Shown piece after piece: positions 8,816 through 17,195 of a DNA stretch of 64,000 nt. The DNA comes from Chryseobacterium panacisoli (GTDB taxonomy: Bacteria > Bacteroidota > Bacteroidia > Flavobacteriales > Weeksellaceae): NCBI RefSeq assembly GCF_008274625.1, contig NZ_VTRU01000003.1, forward strand, positions 434,001 to 498,000, in the 5' to 3' direction. Both the position numbers and the translations under genes were made by a program. Under the pieces are notes generated by a model that worked only from the letters and a program-made list of their open reading frames with translations, did no database searches and had not been told where the DNA came from. Position 1 is the stretch's first letter. Each line of letters begins with the position of its first letter.

Positions 8816-9667
8816 ATGAAAAATTATGTCACACAAAAAGGCGACACATTCAGTTCGCTGACCCGGCAGTTTAAGCTGAAAGATAAAGGCATTTTAAAAA
8901 CCTATCACAATCTCCATTGTCCGCCAGAAGATGTCATGCAGGAACCTGTTCCTGGAAAAACCATTTTTATTCCGGAAGATCCACAGCTTATGGCAAATGA
9001 AATTCAGTCTCAGGATATTTCAACCTCTCAGCAGGAAGAATCTACAGATGAGATGAGTTCCAGCGAAGAAAATTCTCCGGAACAACAGGCAAAAAACGAA
9101 GAGCAATCATCTGAAAAAACAGATCAGCAATCCAAGAAAGAGGAAAAAAAAGATACTAAAGAAGACAGCGGTTCCAGTCCTCATGAAGGAAAATATTTCA
9201 TTGTGCAAAAAGGAACTGTACAGTGTAATCAGGGGTTTAAATTTCCAAAATTTAAAGTAACCAGCCACCAAAAGCATTACTGGAATGATGAAGAAGGAAA
9301 TGCCGATTATCTGGCAGTAACAGAAGATGATCTTCAGCTTGATCCGGCGGCACAGCCCTTTGGGCAATGTAAGCTTAAGCCAAGTTCAGGAGGATATCTT
9401 CCCTGCGCTTATGCTCCCGCAGGAAAATGGCAGAAAACTTATGAGAAAGTAAAAGTCATGGGAAAGAGCTGCCTTACAGAAATCTCAGAACTGATGTGCA
9501 GCACAGGAGGGAAAATAACCATTCTCAAACATGGCCAGCAAAGTGAGACCAGCAAAAGCCAGGTTGGAAAAGCCAATACGCAGGAACAGCAGGTCTATAA
9601 CCCTGTTGTGGATTTTGATGAATTCAAGGAAGATACAAAAGGTACAGACGGACTTTATTACAGCTAA
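8816..9667 (+). CDS. LysM + PAAR-like (DUF4280) spike-tip protein
   Basis: A 283-residue protein in three parts: N-terminal LysM (residues 1-58, YVTQKGDTFSSLTRQFKLKDKGILKTYHN), a charged E/Q/K/S linker (about 65-125), and a C-terminal DUF4280 domain (about 128-240: VQKGTVQCNQG...PFGQCKLKPSSGGYLPCAYAPAGKWQKT...CLTEISELMCSTGGKITI). DUF4280 is a PAAR-like fold expected to cap the VgrG-like spike and carry effectors. Cys residues in CNQG, GQC, PCAY, SCLT and LMCS are typical. It sits between the LysM gene and the large effector (4 bp gap), consistent with adaptor function. No secretion machinery genes are in the window. Confidence 0.85.
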   Translation: MKNYVTQKGDTFSSLTRQFKLKDKGILKTYHNLHCPPEDVMQEPVPGKTIFIPEDPQLMANEIQSQDISTSQQEESTDEMSSSEENSPEQQAKNEEQSSEKTDQQSKKEEKKDTKEDSGSSPHEGKYFIVQKGTVQCNQGFKFPKFKVTSHQKHYWNDEEGNADYLAVTEDDLQLDPAAQPFGQCKLKPSSGGYLPCAYAPAGKWQKTYEKVKVMGKSCLTEISELMCSTGGKITILKHGQQSETSKSQVGKANTQEQQVYNPVVDFDEFKEDTKGTDGLYYS

Positions 9668-9670
9668 GCC

Positions 9671-12418
9671 ATGACAGGAAATATTATTGGGAATCAGAAT
9701 CCTCTGATAGGAAAAACCTACACCTACGAAGTAAAACCTTCCGGCCTCTCATTCGGGTTGAAAGGCGAGTATGAATGGTATCTATACAAGAAACAGAAAA
9801 ACGGAATCTGGAAAGATATCACCGGAAAACCCAAAAGTGGTGAAAAAGTAACCTATAGATTTGGAGAAATAGGTCTGGGAATAGAATTTCAAATGAAAGT
9901 CTACGAAACTAAAAAAGGTATTTTCCCGGGACTTCCCGCTACCAAAGAATTGGCTGCCACTTTTATACTGATTCCTACCAGTGATAAGGTTTCAAAAATA
10001 GATAAAGTAATCCTTTTCAACAGAGGAGGAAAAGATGTTAATAAAGCCAGCTATCGTGATACTCTTATTGCGCAGGCTCACTGCATTGCAATGTTCAATA
10101 AGGAAATAGAATTTCACCTTTGGGAAGATGATGCTCCGGGCAAAGGCCACGATTCTAACATTAATAAAAACAACCGTCACACAAGAAGTTACAAGGCTCT
10201 TGTCAATGAAAAAGGGATTGCGGAAGTACCAATTCCTCTGATGTCTGATGAAAAAATTCTTCGTCAGGTAGCCAATCAGTTTATGATGAAAGGTGATAAA
10301 AACGAAGGAGCCAATCATGAGTATTATGTTACAGCCACTTATTCAGGAAAAATCCAGGGAGCCAGTCAGGTGAATGTAGATGTAGCCAATCCTGATTATA
10401 AAGGACAACCCCAAAACCAGCCCAAACCTAAGCCTCAACCCGGTACACACACCCAAAAATTTCCTCCACAACAAGGAGGTAGTCCCAAACAACCTGCTCC
10501 TAAAGGTAATATTATAGAAGCTGTTTTCATTGATGATACAGGAAAAGAGCTTTCCAAAGTAGCTGTAGGAGATAAAGTAAGAATAAGAATCCACTCCAAA
10601 AATATGGTGGAAAAACATATCCAGTATGTAGTCTGGGAATATGACACCGCTTCCAATGATGAAGTGTTTAGAAGTGGAAATATTAAAATTACAGCGGATA
10701 TCTATGACACTTCAGGATTTATCATTACAAAAGCTATTTTTGAAAAAGGAATAGACTCCCCTATTGGCGATCCGGACTCCGATACACAAAATTATTTTAT
10801 AGAAATTATCTCCAAAGATCTTTCCGCAGAATCTCAGAAATTTGGGGTAAATTCGGAAGGCCTGATGGAAGTGGAAAAGGTGAAGAGTGCGGCGGGGGTA
10901 CAGAAACAGCCGAAAAATAAAACAACAGGAGAATGTTTCTGTAATAGAGATTTTGAAGAAAAAGATGTAAAACAACTTGTTAAGTTACTAAAAGGAACTG
11001 AAACAATTTGGGAAGGACAAGCATTAAAAGGAGGTAAAAGAGCTCCTTGTAATATCAGTGACAAATCTTTTGCTACGCTTACAAAAGCATTAAACTCAGC
11101 ATTTAAAAAATATAATATTAATACGTGTATTCAAAAAATACATTTCCTTGCTCAAGCTTGTGAAGAAACGGGTACCTTCGCTCTGTCAGAAGAAACCAAA
11201 AGTGATTTCTTATCAAGTCAAAGTATTTATAAAGGTCGCGGATTATTGCAGCTAACCGGTATCAGAACTGATGAGAAAGATTTAACAACTTTATTTAATA
11301 AGCCAGGACCTTATAAAGATTATGCTGATTATAAAAATGATCAAAATATTGTAAAAAATCCTAGCATTGTTGCCAACAATGTAGATTATTGTATTGATAG
11401 TGGAGCTTGGATTTGGAGTATTAATAAAAGAATGACTTCAGATCCTGATTCGGCAGCAATCACAAAATGGGGGAAAGAAACATTAGGTAAATCACTTAAT
11501 GAATTAGCTATATTTGGTGATAAGTATTTAGAATTGATATCGGTTTTGTTGAATGGTAGAAATACAAAAACTAAAATGCCAAATGGCTGGGGAACCCGGC
11601 AAAGCAATTATAAATTATTAAAAACAGGGTTTTTCATGTATGATAGATTTCATGAAAAAAGTAATGCCCCTGTAAATGCTAAAGATATAGTTACTTTCTA
11701 TATCTATGCAAATGGAAGTATCGAGAAGCATATTCCTAAAAACATTAAGGAAGGATATGAAGAAAAATATAAATATATTTATTGTGACAAAAATAATAAA
11801 AATCATGAAATATGTACCGTTAAAGTAGTAATGGCTCAAAAATGGGTTGTAGGTTCTAAAGTAAACGGCGGAAAAGGCTGGGAAAAAAGGACAGTAGGCA
11901 AAAAAACGAGATATTATCAGAAAGACAGTGGACAGGTTGAACTGATTAAGGTACCTCTACCTATTAATTATAATAAAAGTGGTATTCTGATTAAGATTGG
12001 TGATAATACTGACCGAGAATATATTAACCCAAAAGCATTTGCCTCTATGCTGGGTGCTGTAGCGGAATGTGGTTATACTGACTTCATGTTCAATGGATCT
12101 ACATCTGTTGATGGAACTGGGGCTCCTAGTGTAACTCATGTCAACGGAGTATCATTCGACTTCAGATATTTAAGGAAAGATAAAACAAGCAACAATATTC
12201 ATATAGATACAGAATCTGAGGCTTTTGATATTGCGAGGGAAGAAAAATTTATTGATGCTCTTGTTAATTTTGGCTATTCAAAATTTTACAGCTATAATAT
12301 TGTAGTTAATAAAAAGAAATTTATATTAAAAAACTCAACCCATCTAGCAGATCATAATCACCATCTTCATATCCGCAGGGAAGGATATAACCCAAAATAT
12401 AAAGAAATAAAAGAATAA
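9671..12418 (+). CDS. Putative secreted effector with GH19-like muramidase and M15/LAS-type peptidase domains
   Basis: A 915-residue protein, no signal peptide. Residues 1-240 form a delivery region shared in style with LysM/DUF4280 neighbours; a P/Q/K-rich linker (about 240-275) leads to an Ig-like beta domain (about 278-400). From residue about 420 a GH19 chitinase/endolysin-like domain begins: FLAQACEETGTF places the catalytic acid at Glu499, and YKGRGLLQLTG follows, as in this family. The last 130 residues carry THVNGVSFDF (His823, Asp830) and HHLH (897-900), the zinc-ligand spacing of M15/LAS peptidoglycan peptidases. Both enzymes would cut cell wall of competitors. The DNA becomes visibly more AT-rich after about 10920, suggesting toxin-domain exchange. 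AT-rich lipoprotein genes follow directly, likely immunity. Confidence 0.8.
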   Translation: MTGNIIGNQNPLIGKTYTYEVKPSGLSFGLKGEYEWYLYKKQKNGIWKDITGKPKSGEKVTYRFGEIGLGIEFQMKVYETKKGIFPGLPATKELAATFILIPTSDKVSKIDKVILFNRGGKDVNKASYRDTLIAQAHCIAMFNKEIEFHLWEDDAPGKGHDSNINKNNRHTRSYKALVNEKGIAEVPIPLMSDEKILRQVANQFMMKGDKNEGANHEYYVTATYSGKIQGASQVNVDVANPDYKGQPQNQPKPKPQPGTHTQKFPPQQGGSPKQPAPKGNIIEAVFIDDTGKELSKVAVGDKVRIRIHSKNMVEKHIQYVVWEYDTASNDEVFRSGNIKITADIYDTSGFIITKAIFEKGIDSPIGDPDSDTQNYFIEIISKDLSAESQKFGVNSEGLMEVEKVKSAAGVQKQPKNKTTGECFCNRDFEEKDVKQLVKLLKGTETIWEGQALKGGKRAPCNISDKSFATLTKALNSAFKKYNINTCIQKIHFLAQACEETGTFALSEETKSDFLSSQSIYKGRGLLQLTGIRTDEKDLTTLFNKPGPYKDYADYKNDQNIVKNPSIVANNVDYCIDSGAWIWSINKRMTSDPDSAAITKWGKETLGKSLNELAIFGDKYLELISVLLNGRNTKTKMPNGWGTRQSNYKLLKTGFFMYDRFHEKSNAPVNAKDIVTFYIYANGSIEKHIPKNIKEGYEEKYKYIYCDKNNKNHEICTVKVVMAQKWVVGSKVNGGKGWEKRTVGKKTRYYQKDSGQVELIKVPLPINYNKSGILIKIGDNTDREYINPKAFASMLGAVAECGYTDFMFNGSTSVDGTGAPSVTHVNGVSFDFRYLRKDKTSNNIHIDTESEAFDIAREEKFIDALVNFGYSKFYSYNIVVNKKKFILKNSTHLADHNHHLHIRREGYNPKYKEIKE

Positions 12419-12429
12419 ATATAAAATCA

Positions 12430-13170
12430 ATGAAAATATTTTATACTGCATTAATATATTCTATGGTGCTTGTATCTTGCAAAAAGCAAAATAAAGATAC
12501 AGTTGCACCCACTTTGGCTAACCATTCAAAAGACTCTACAACAATTATAAAAAAAGAGTTGCCTAATAAGAATAATGAATGTACAATTGATTCTTTGGCA
12601 ATGCAAACTACAGAATATAATGGAACTACATTTTATACTGAAAATAATCTGAGGGGAAGCGGAGTCATAAATTTATCAATCAATAAAAATACAGAAATCT
12701 TCAATATGGATAAAACTCCTTATGGTAAAATACTTGTTAATAATGATGATGAAAACGTATATGACGTTAAGCTTCCTAAAGTTGTAATTGCCCGGGAAAT
12801 AATTCCTGATAGTGAACATAGAATATTTAGTTTCGATGCTGAAGAACCAGGATCAGATAAGGATTTTCTCATCATTTACATCAATAAACAAAAAAAGTTG
12901 ATTGAAAAGAAAAACAATGATTATGCTTTTAATTCATGGGAAAATTATATTAAAACAGCTTTTATACAATTAACTCCGGAGATTTCAAACACATCAAAAG
13001 AAGAACAATTATACTGGTATAAATCACTAAAAATAAAAGGTGATTCAATGCAAATAAAATCAATCCCCAAAGCTGATTGTGATTATATAGAAGAATATAA
13101 GAATGTCACAAAATGGATCCAATGGAAGAAAGGTTCATGTAAATTAATCAAATTTAATTTCTGTTATTAA
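12430..13170 (+). CDS. Lipoprotein, candidate immunity protein
   Basis: A 246-residue protein with a type II signal peptide and lipobox MVLVSC (Cys17), followed by a Lys-rich start of the mature chain. No family recognised. It begins 11 bp after the effector gene, in the same AT-rich composition as the effector C-terminus. An outer- or inner-membrane lipoprotein facing the periplasm is the expected type of immunity to a peptidoglycan hydrolase; this is inferred only from position and localisation. Confidence 0.65.
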   Translation: MKIFYTALIYSMVLVSCKKQNKDTVAPTLANHSKDSTTIIKKELPNKNNECTIDSLAMQTTEYNGTTFYTENNLRGSGVINLSINKNTEIFNMDKTPYGKILVNNDDENVYDVKLPKVVIAREIIPDSEHRIFSFDAEEPGSDKDFLIIYINKQKKLIEKKNNDYAFNSWENYIKTAFIQLTPEISNTSKEEQLYWYKSLKIKGDSMQIKSIPKADCDYIEEYKNVTKWIQWKKGSCKLIKFNFCY

Positions 13171-13172
13171 CC

Positions 13173-13766
13173 ATGAGTAAGACTATTTATACTTTCTCGT
13201 TTTTTCTAATTTTTATAACTCTTAGTATTTGTTGTAAGGATAATAAAACTTACATAAGAGAAAAAAATATAGATTTTTTTTTAGGAGATAAAAAAATTTC
13301 AGAAAAGAAATATTTTGAATTGTTAACTAGTTCTAAAGGATATTCTATTTTAAAAAACCAAAACTCTATATATGAAAAAAATTATTCGAATATTCATAAT
13401 ACAGAAGTATCAAAAGAAGAATCGCTATCAATAATACTAAATAAAAGTATTTCTAATGAAAAGAATTATAAATTAGTATTATACACTTTAAGAAATACAA
13501 AAAAAATAGACTCTATTCAATTTTATAGAAAAGTTAATGATGTAAGATATAAATCTGATCGCTATACTTGCCTATCATATTTAGACTTAAAAAATAAAAA
13601 AATATGGCAAGTTTCATATTTTTCTTCTCCTAATCAATCTCTTGATATAATATCTTATTCAACGAGTAAAATTAATCAAGACGGTACAATAACCAAATTT
13701 GACTCTATTACTTATTTAGATGAGTCATTAGAAACAGAATTAAGTAACAATAAAGTCTATTATTAG
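13173..13766 (+). CDS. Lipoprotein, candidate immunity protein
   Basis: A 197-residue, very Lys/Asn/Ile-rich protein with a signal peptide ending in LSICC, so Cys20 or Cys21 is the lipid anchor. Only 2 bp separate it from the previous lipoprotein gene, so they are cotranscribed. The coding sequence is markedly more AT-rich than housekeeping genes nearby, a sign of recent acquisition. No homologous family was recognised. Role as second immunity factor is inferred. Confidence 0.6.
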   Translation: MSKTIYTFSFFLIFITLSICCKDNKTYIREKNIDFFLGDKKISEKKYFELLTSSKGYSILKNQNSIYEKNYSNIHNTEVSKEESLSIILNKSISNEKNYKLVLYTLRNTKKIDSIQFYRKVNDVRYKSDRYTCLSYLDLKNKKIWQVSYFSSPNQSLDIISYSTSKINQDGTITKFDSITYLDESLETELSNNKVYY

Positions 13767-13858
13767 CAATAATAAATTTTCAATCTCTATATTATCTCTT
13801 TAAAATTTATAACTATGCAGAAAGCATAGTTCTTTTTAAACAATTATATAAACACGCA

Positions 13859-14332
13859 TTGATGAAATCCTTTTTAATTCTATTATCATTTGTATTCTTT
13901 TCATGTTCAGGTAAGCAGGAAGAGAAAATAGCAGAAAAAGAAACTGAAATAAGAAATATTGATAGCAATACAGATGACAATCAAAGAATTAAAAATACAG
14001 AAGTTACAATCAACAATAACAATTGGATAGGTTCTTATAAAATTTCAACAAAAGCCATTAGTCAATTTGACAATAATGAAACAAATGTATTTTATTCAAT
14101 AACAGTAGAATCAAACCAGAAAGCAATTTTAAGTATTAGTGCAGAAAATGTGGAAGATTATTGGTGTGAAGGAGAATATCGTTTAATTAAGGAGGATAAT
14201 ATTTTACATGCAAAAGGAAAATGTGATCAAGATGATATCGATGATTTTTACTTAAAAAATGAGAATAAAAAATATTTTATAAAAAGTAAGAGATTTATAA
14301 ACAAAGATTGGCAGGAATTAGAAAAACAATAA
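13859..14332 (+). CDS. Lipoprotein, candidate immunity protein
   Basis: A 157-residue protein with signal peptide and lipobox VFFSC (Cys16), an acidic/Lys-rich low-complexity stretch, then a compact domain (about 55-157) with WIGSYKISTKAIS...ISAENVEDYWCEGEYRL...HAKGKCDQDD and two Cys that could pair. The layout resembles small periplasmic inhibitor-type lipoproteins, but no family is certain. It belongs to the AT-rich block behind the effector. Confidence 0.6.
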   Translation: MMKSFLILLSFVFFSCSGKQEEKIAEKETEIRNIDSNTDDNQRIKNTEVTINNNNWIGSYKISTKAISQFDNNETNVFYSITVESNQKAILSISAENVEDYWCEGEYRLIKEDNILHAKGKCDQDDIDDFYLKNENKKYFIKSKRFINKDWQELEKQ

Positions 14333-14342
14333 CTAAAACCAA

Positions 14343-14492
14343 ATGATGAAAAACTTTTTAATCCCTTTAATATTATCCTTCGTCTTTTGGAGTTGTAAAG
14401 AAAGGAACAAAAAGGAATGGGAAAATGTTAAAAAAGAACACCAATTAATACCGTCTATATATAATTTAGAAAAGAAATTTCGTTTCATTTGA
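14343..14492 (+). pseudogene. Truncated lipoprotein gene
   Basis: A 49-residue frame starting MMKNFLIPLILSFVFWSC has a complete lipoprotein signal peptide with lipobox (Cys18) but stops after about 30 mature residues. Its leader resembles the upstream gene's MMKSFLILLSFVFFSC, so it is probably the 5' remnant of a duplicated immunity-type lipoprotein. It ends immediately upstream of the promoter for the tyrosine-pathway gene. A functional mini-lipoprotein cannot be excluded. Confidence 0.5.
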
Positions 14493-14502
14493 AAAATATT
14501 TT

Positions 14503-14510
14503 TACCTTTG
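14503..14510 (+). promoter_or_regulatory. Promoter -7 element of the tyrA leader
   Basis: TACCTTTG is an exact match to TAnnTTTG, with a TTTCG near-match to the -33 element 20 bp upstream (14478-14482). The expected start of transcription is about 14515-14518, at or next to the GTG of the leader peptide, so the leader may be translated from a leaderless transcript. Confidence 0.65.
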
Positions 14511-14514
14511 CCTT

Positions 14515-14571
14515 GTGAATTTTAACAACGGAACATATTATTATAGAATTTTTACCTCAGCTCTGGGATAG
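14515..14571 (+). CDS. Leader peptide with Tyr-Tyr-Tyr codons (candidate tyrosine attenuator)
   Basis: An 18-residue frame, GTG start, VNFNNGTYYYRIFTSALG, holds three consecutive TAT (Tyr) codons plus two Phe codons and ends with TAG at 14569-14571. It lies between a good promoter and a rho-independent terminator, directly ahead of the prephenate dehydrogenase gene of tyrosine synthesis. This is the arrangement of transcription-attenuation leader peptides: a ribosome stalled at the Tyr codons for lack of charged tRNA-Tyr would permit antitermination. The GTG start and leaderless initiation are inferred. Confidence 0.6.
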   Translation: MNFNNGTYYYRIFTSALG

Positions 14572-14622
14572 GGATTCTTATGAATATAATTTAAAACCTC
14601 GTCCTAGGGACGAGGTTTTTTT
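14566..14622 (+). promoter_or_regulatory. Candidate tyrosine attenuator (antiterminator/terminator)
   Basis: The terminator has a 10-bp stem AACCTCGTCC / GGACGAGGTT (14595-14604 and 14608-14617) with a three-base loop and a T run, ending 20 bp before tyrA. Its 5' arm CCTCGTCC (14597-14604) can instead pair with GGATAGGG (14566-14573; 7 of 8 positions, two G-U), which spans the leader-peptide stop codon. A ribosome finishing the leader would cover this segment and favour termination; one stalled at the Tyr codons would leave it free. The mutually exclusive pairings are seen; the mechanism is inferred. Confidence 0.6.
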
Positions 14623-14642
14623 ATTTTAAAAAATGTAAAAAG

Positions 14643-15485
14643 ATGAAAATAAGTATTATTGGAGTAGGATTGATTGGAGGTTCGATGGCTTTGAAATTAA
14701 GAGAGAAAAACCTGGCCAGCTTCATCTACGGAATCGATAACAATACACAGCATATCAGTGACGCATTAGATCTGAAAATAATTGATGCCGGTGTAGATCT
14801 GGAGCATGGGATTAAAAATTCGGATCTGATTATTCTTGCCATTCCTGTAGATGCTGCCAGAAAATTGCTGCCTTCTGTTCTTGACCTTGTGTCTGATCAG
14901 CAGACGGTAATGGATGCAGGCTCTACCAAAGCTGGAATAATAAATGCTGTAAAAGACCATCCGAAACGTTCAAGGTTTGTGGCATTTCACCCGATGTGGG
15001 GAACAGAAAACAATGGTCCGAAATCTGCTATTGCAGAAAGTTTCTCCGGGAAAGCAGGCGTAATATGCAACAAAGAAGAATCGGCTGACGATGCATTGAG
15101 TACCGTTGAAAAGGTGGTCAATGCCCTTGACATGCACATGATTTACATGGATGCAAAAGATCACGACGTTCATACCGCTTATATTTCCCATATTTCCCAT
15201 ATTACCTCTTACGCTCTTGCCAATACCATATTGGAAAAGGAACGTGAGGAGGAAACAATTTTCCAGCTTGCCAGTTCCGGTTTTTCAAGTACGGTACGTC
15301 TTGCCAAATCGCATCCTGAAATGTGGGTTCCTATCTTTAAGCAAAACAAAGAAAATGTGCTGGACGTTCTGAATGAACATATCTCCCAGCTTAGAAAATT
15401 CAAATCTGCCCTTGAAAAAGAGAATTATGAATACCTTGAAGAACTGATCACCAATGCCAACAGGATCAGAGGAATTCTAAGATAA
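14643..15485 (+). CDS. tyrA: Prephenate dehydrogenase
   Basis: Converts prephenate to 4-hydroxyphenylpyruvate with NAD(P)+ in tyrosine biosynthesis. The 280-residue protein starts with the nucleotide-binding motif IIGVGLIGGSMA (5-16), has the AGSTKAGI segment and the family core FVAFHPMWGTENNGP (114-128), and the helical C-terminal dimer domain with the AYISHISHITSYALA region. It has no chorismate mutase or ACT domain, so feedback control may lie elsewhere; the Tyr-codon leader upstream offers transcriptional control. It stands alone, ending at a terminator, not inside an aro operon. Confidence 0.92.
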   Translation: MKISIIGVGLIGGSMALKLREKNLASFIYGIDNNTQHISDALDLKIIDAGVDLEHGIKNSDLIILAIPVDAARKLLPSVLDLVSDQQTVMDAGSTKAGIINAVKDHPKRSRFVAFHPMWGTENNGPKSAIAESFSGKAGVICNKEESADDALSTVEKVVNALDMHMIYMDAKDHDVHTAYISHISHITSYALANTILEKEREEETIFQLASSGFSSTVRLAKSHPEMWVPIFKQNKENVLDVLNEHISQLRKFKSALEKENYEYLEELITNANRIRGILR

Positions 15486-15539
15486 AATCTCTTTATACGA
15501 TACTAAAAGCCCAACGGTTTTTACTTTTATTTTATTAAG

Positions 15540-15572
15540 AAACCCTTAGTCAGTAATGTCTAAGGGTTTTAT
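15540..15572. terminator. Bidirectional terminator between tyrA and sdaA
   Basis: Stem AAACCCTTAG / CTAAGGGTTT with a ten-base loop, followed by T-rich sequence; A-rich on the other side, so it can serve both converging genes. Confidence 0.75.
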
Positions 15573-15596
15573 ATTGTTAAAACAGCTTTATTTCTA

Positions 15597-17015
15597 TTAA
15601 CATTCCGGAACGTTTACCGCAATAGCTAATCCACCTTCTGAAGTTTCTTTAAAGCGGTCACTCATGGACTGAGCGGTTTCCCACATCGTCTGGATCACCT
15701 CATCCAATGTTACTTTTGCTTTGGTAGGATCACTTTCCAAGGCAATATTCGCTGCGGTAATGGCTTTCATCGCTCCCATTGTATTTCTTTCAATACACGG
15801 AATCTGTACCAGTCCTTTGATTGGGTCACAGGTTAATCCAAGGTGATGTTCCATTGCAATCTCTGCCGCCATCAATACCTGTCCGACACTTCCACCCAGA
15901 ATTTCTGTAAGCCCGGCTGCTGCCATTGCAGAAGAAACCCCAATTTCGGCCTGACATCCTCCCATCGCTGCAGAAATGGTTGCATTTTTCTTGAATAACG
16001 TTCCTATTTCTCCTGCCACAAGCAAGAATCTTACAATGTCATCTTCACTGGTAAATGGTGTAAATGCCTGAGCGTACATCAATACTGCCGGAATTACTCC
16101 ACTCGCTCCATTGGTAGGTGCGGTGATAATTCTTCCGAAACTTGCATTCTCTTCATTCACTGCCAGTGCAAAACAGGCGATCCATTTGTTGATATTCGTA
16201 AAGTTTTCTTCAGCATCTACCACCTGCTGGAACCATTCGTCCTTATTTTTATAGATTTTATCTCCTAACAGTTTTCTGTTGATTCCAGCAGCTCTTCTGG
16301 AAACATTCAGTCCGCCAGGAAGAATTCCTTCTTTATTGACCCCTTTATAAATACATTCTTTAATCTGCTGCCAGATGTAAAGCGCTTCCTGTCTCGTTTC
16401 TTCCTGAGTCCTCCAGCTTTCCTCATTCATTAAAATCAAATCTGAAATCTTATTAAGCCCAAGTTTCTCACAATACTTTGCAATATCGGAAGCTTTATGA
16501 CAAGGATACAGTGTACGTACACATTGTTTCTGAATAGAGTTTTTTTCCTGGCTGGCAATAAAACCACCTCCTACAGAATAAAAATCCTGCACAAGCTCAG
16601 TTCCGTCTTCAAAAACAGCTCTGAAGATCATTCCGTTCGGGTGAAAATCAAGGCTCTTTTTCATATTTAAAATCAAATGATGCCCATAAATAAATGGAAT
16701 CACCTTCTCCCCTCCCAGATTAATGGTTTGAGTACTTTTGATATACTCTATTTTCTCATCAATTTTTGAAGTATTGATCGTCTTAAAATCTTCCCCATTC
16801 AGACCAAGCATTCCTGCAATATCAGTTCCGTGCCCAATCCCCGTTTTTGCGAGTGAGCCAAAAAATTCAAGAAAAACCTCTTTAACTTCTTCGATTGATC
16901 TTTCTCTTTTAATAATCCTGATAAATGCAGCTGCTGCATTCCAAGGTCCCATCGTATGCGAACTGGACGGACCTATTCCTACTTTAATAATTTCAAAAAC
17001 CGATATTGATTCCAT
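15597..17015 (-). CDS. sdaA: L-serine ammonia-lyase (serine dehydratase)
   Basis: Deaminates L-serine to pyruvate and ammonia; an oxygen-sensitive 4Fe-4S enzyme of the single-chain bacterial type. The 472-residue protein begins with the beta domain signature SVFEIIKVGIGPSSSHTMGP (residues 4-23), and the alpha domain has the family segments IITAPTNGASGVIPAVL, ATISAAMGGCQAEIGVSSAMAAAG and HHLGLTCDPIKGLVQIPCIERN, with Cys residues that ligate the cluster. Length is normal. It is convergent with tyrA and has its own promoter region toward 17.1 kb. Confidence 0.93.
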   Translation of the reverse strand: MESISVFEIIKVGIGPSSSHTMGPWNAAAAFIRIIKRERSIEEVKEVFLEFFGSLAKTGIGHGTDIAGMLGLNGEDFKTINTSKIDEKIEYIKSTQTINLGGEKVIPFIYGHHLILNMKKSLDFHPNGMIFRAVFEDGTELVQDFYSVGGGFIASQEKNSIQKQCVRTLYPCHKASDIAKYCEKLGLNKISDLILMNEESWRTQEETRQEALYIWQQIKECIYKGVNKEGILPGGLNVSRRAAGINRKLLGDKIYKNKDEWFQQVVDAEENFTNINKWIACFALAVNEENASFGRIITAPTNGASGVIPAVLMYAQAFTPFTSEDDIVRFLLVAGEIGTLFKKNATISAAMGGCQAEIGVSSAMAAAGLTEILGGSVGQVLMAAEIAMEHHLGLTCDPIKGLVQIPCIERNTMGAMKAITAANIALESDPTKAKVTLDEVIQTMWETAQSMSDRFKETSEGGLAIAVNVPEC

Positions 17016-17118
17016 AAATGATTCGTCATTTTCCTCAAAAACAAAGATACATGATAAATCCTAATAAAAGCATAGCAAAATCCTAGATTTATTTGGTTTT
17101 GGCAGCCCATAAAATAAG

Positions 17119-17126
17119 TATTTTTG
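17119..17126 (+). promoter_or_regulatory. Promoter -7 element for Crp-like regulator
   Basis: TATTTTTG is an exact TAnnTTTG match 70 bp ahead of the regulator gene, leaving a 5' leader of about 65 bases. Confidence 0.5.
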
Positions 17127-17195
17127 TAAATGAGCTGATTGTATGAATGTCAATCAGATCTATCATTATATTGTTCTTTTTAATTATTTTTTTAA

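Noticed and set aside
14595..14622. Simple terminator of the upstream lipoprotein genes
   Set aside because: A promoter and a Tyr-rich leader peptide lie between, and the 5' arm has an alternative partner, so an attenuator is more likely.
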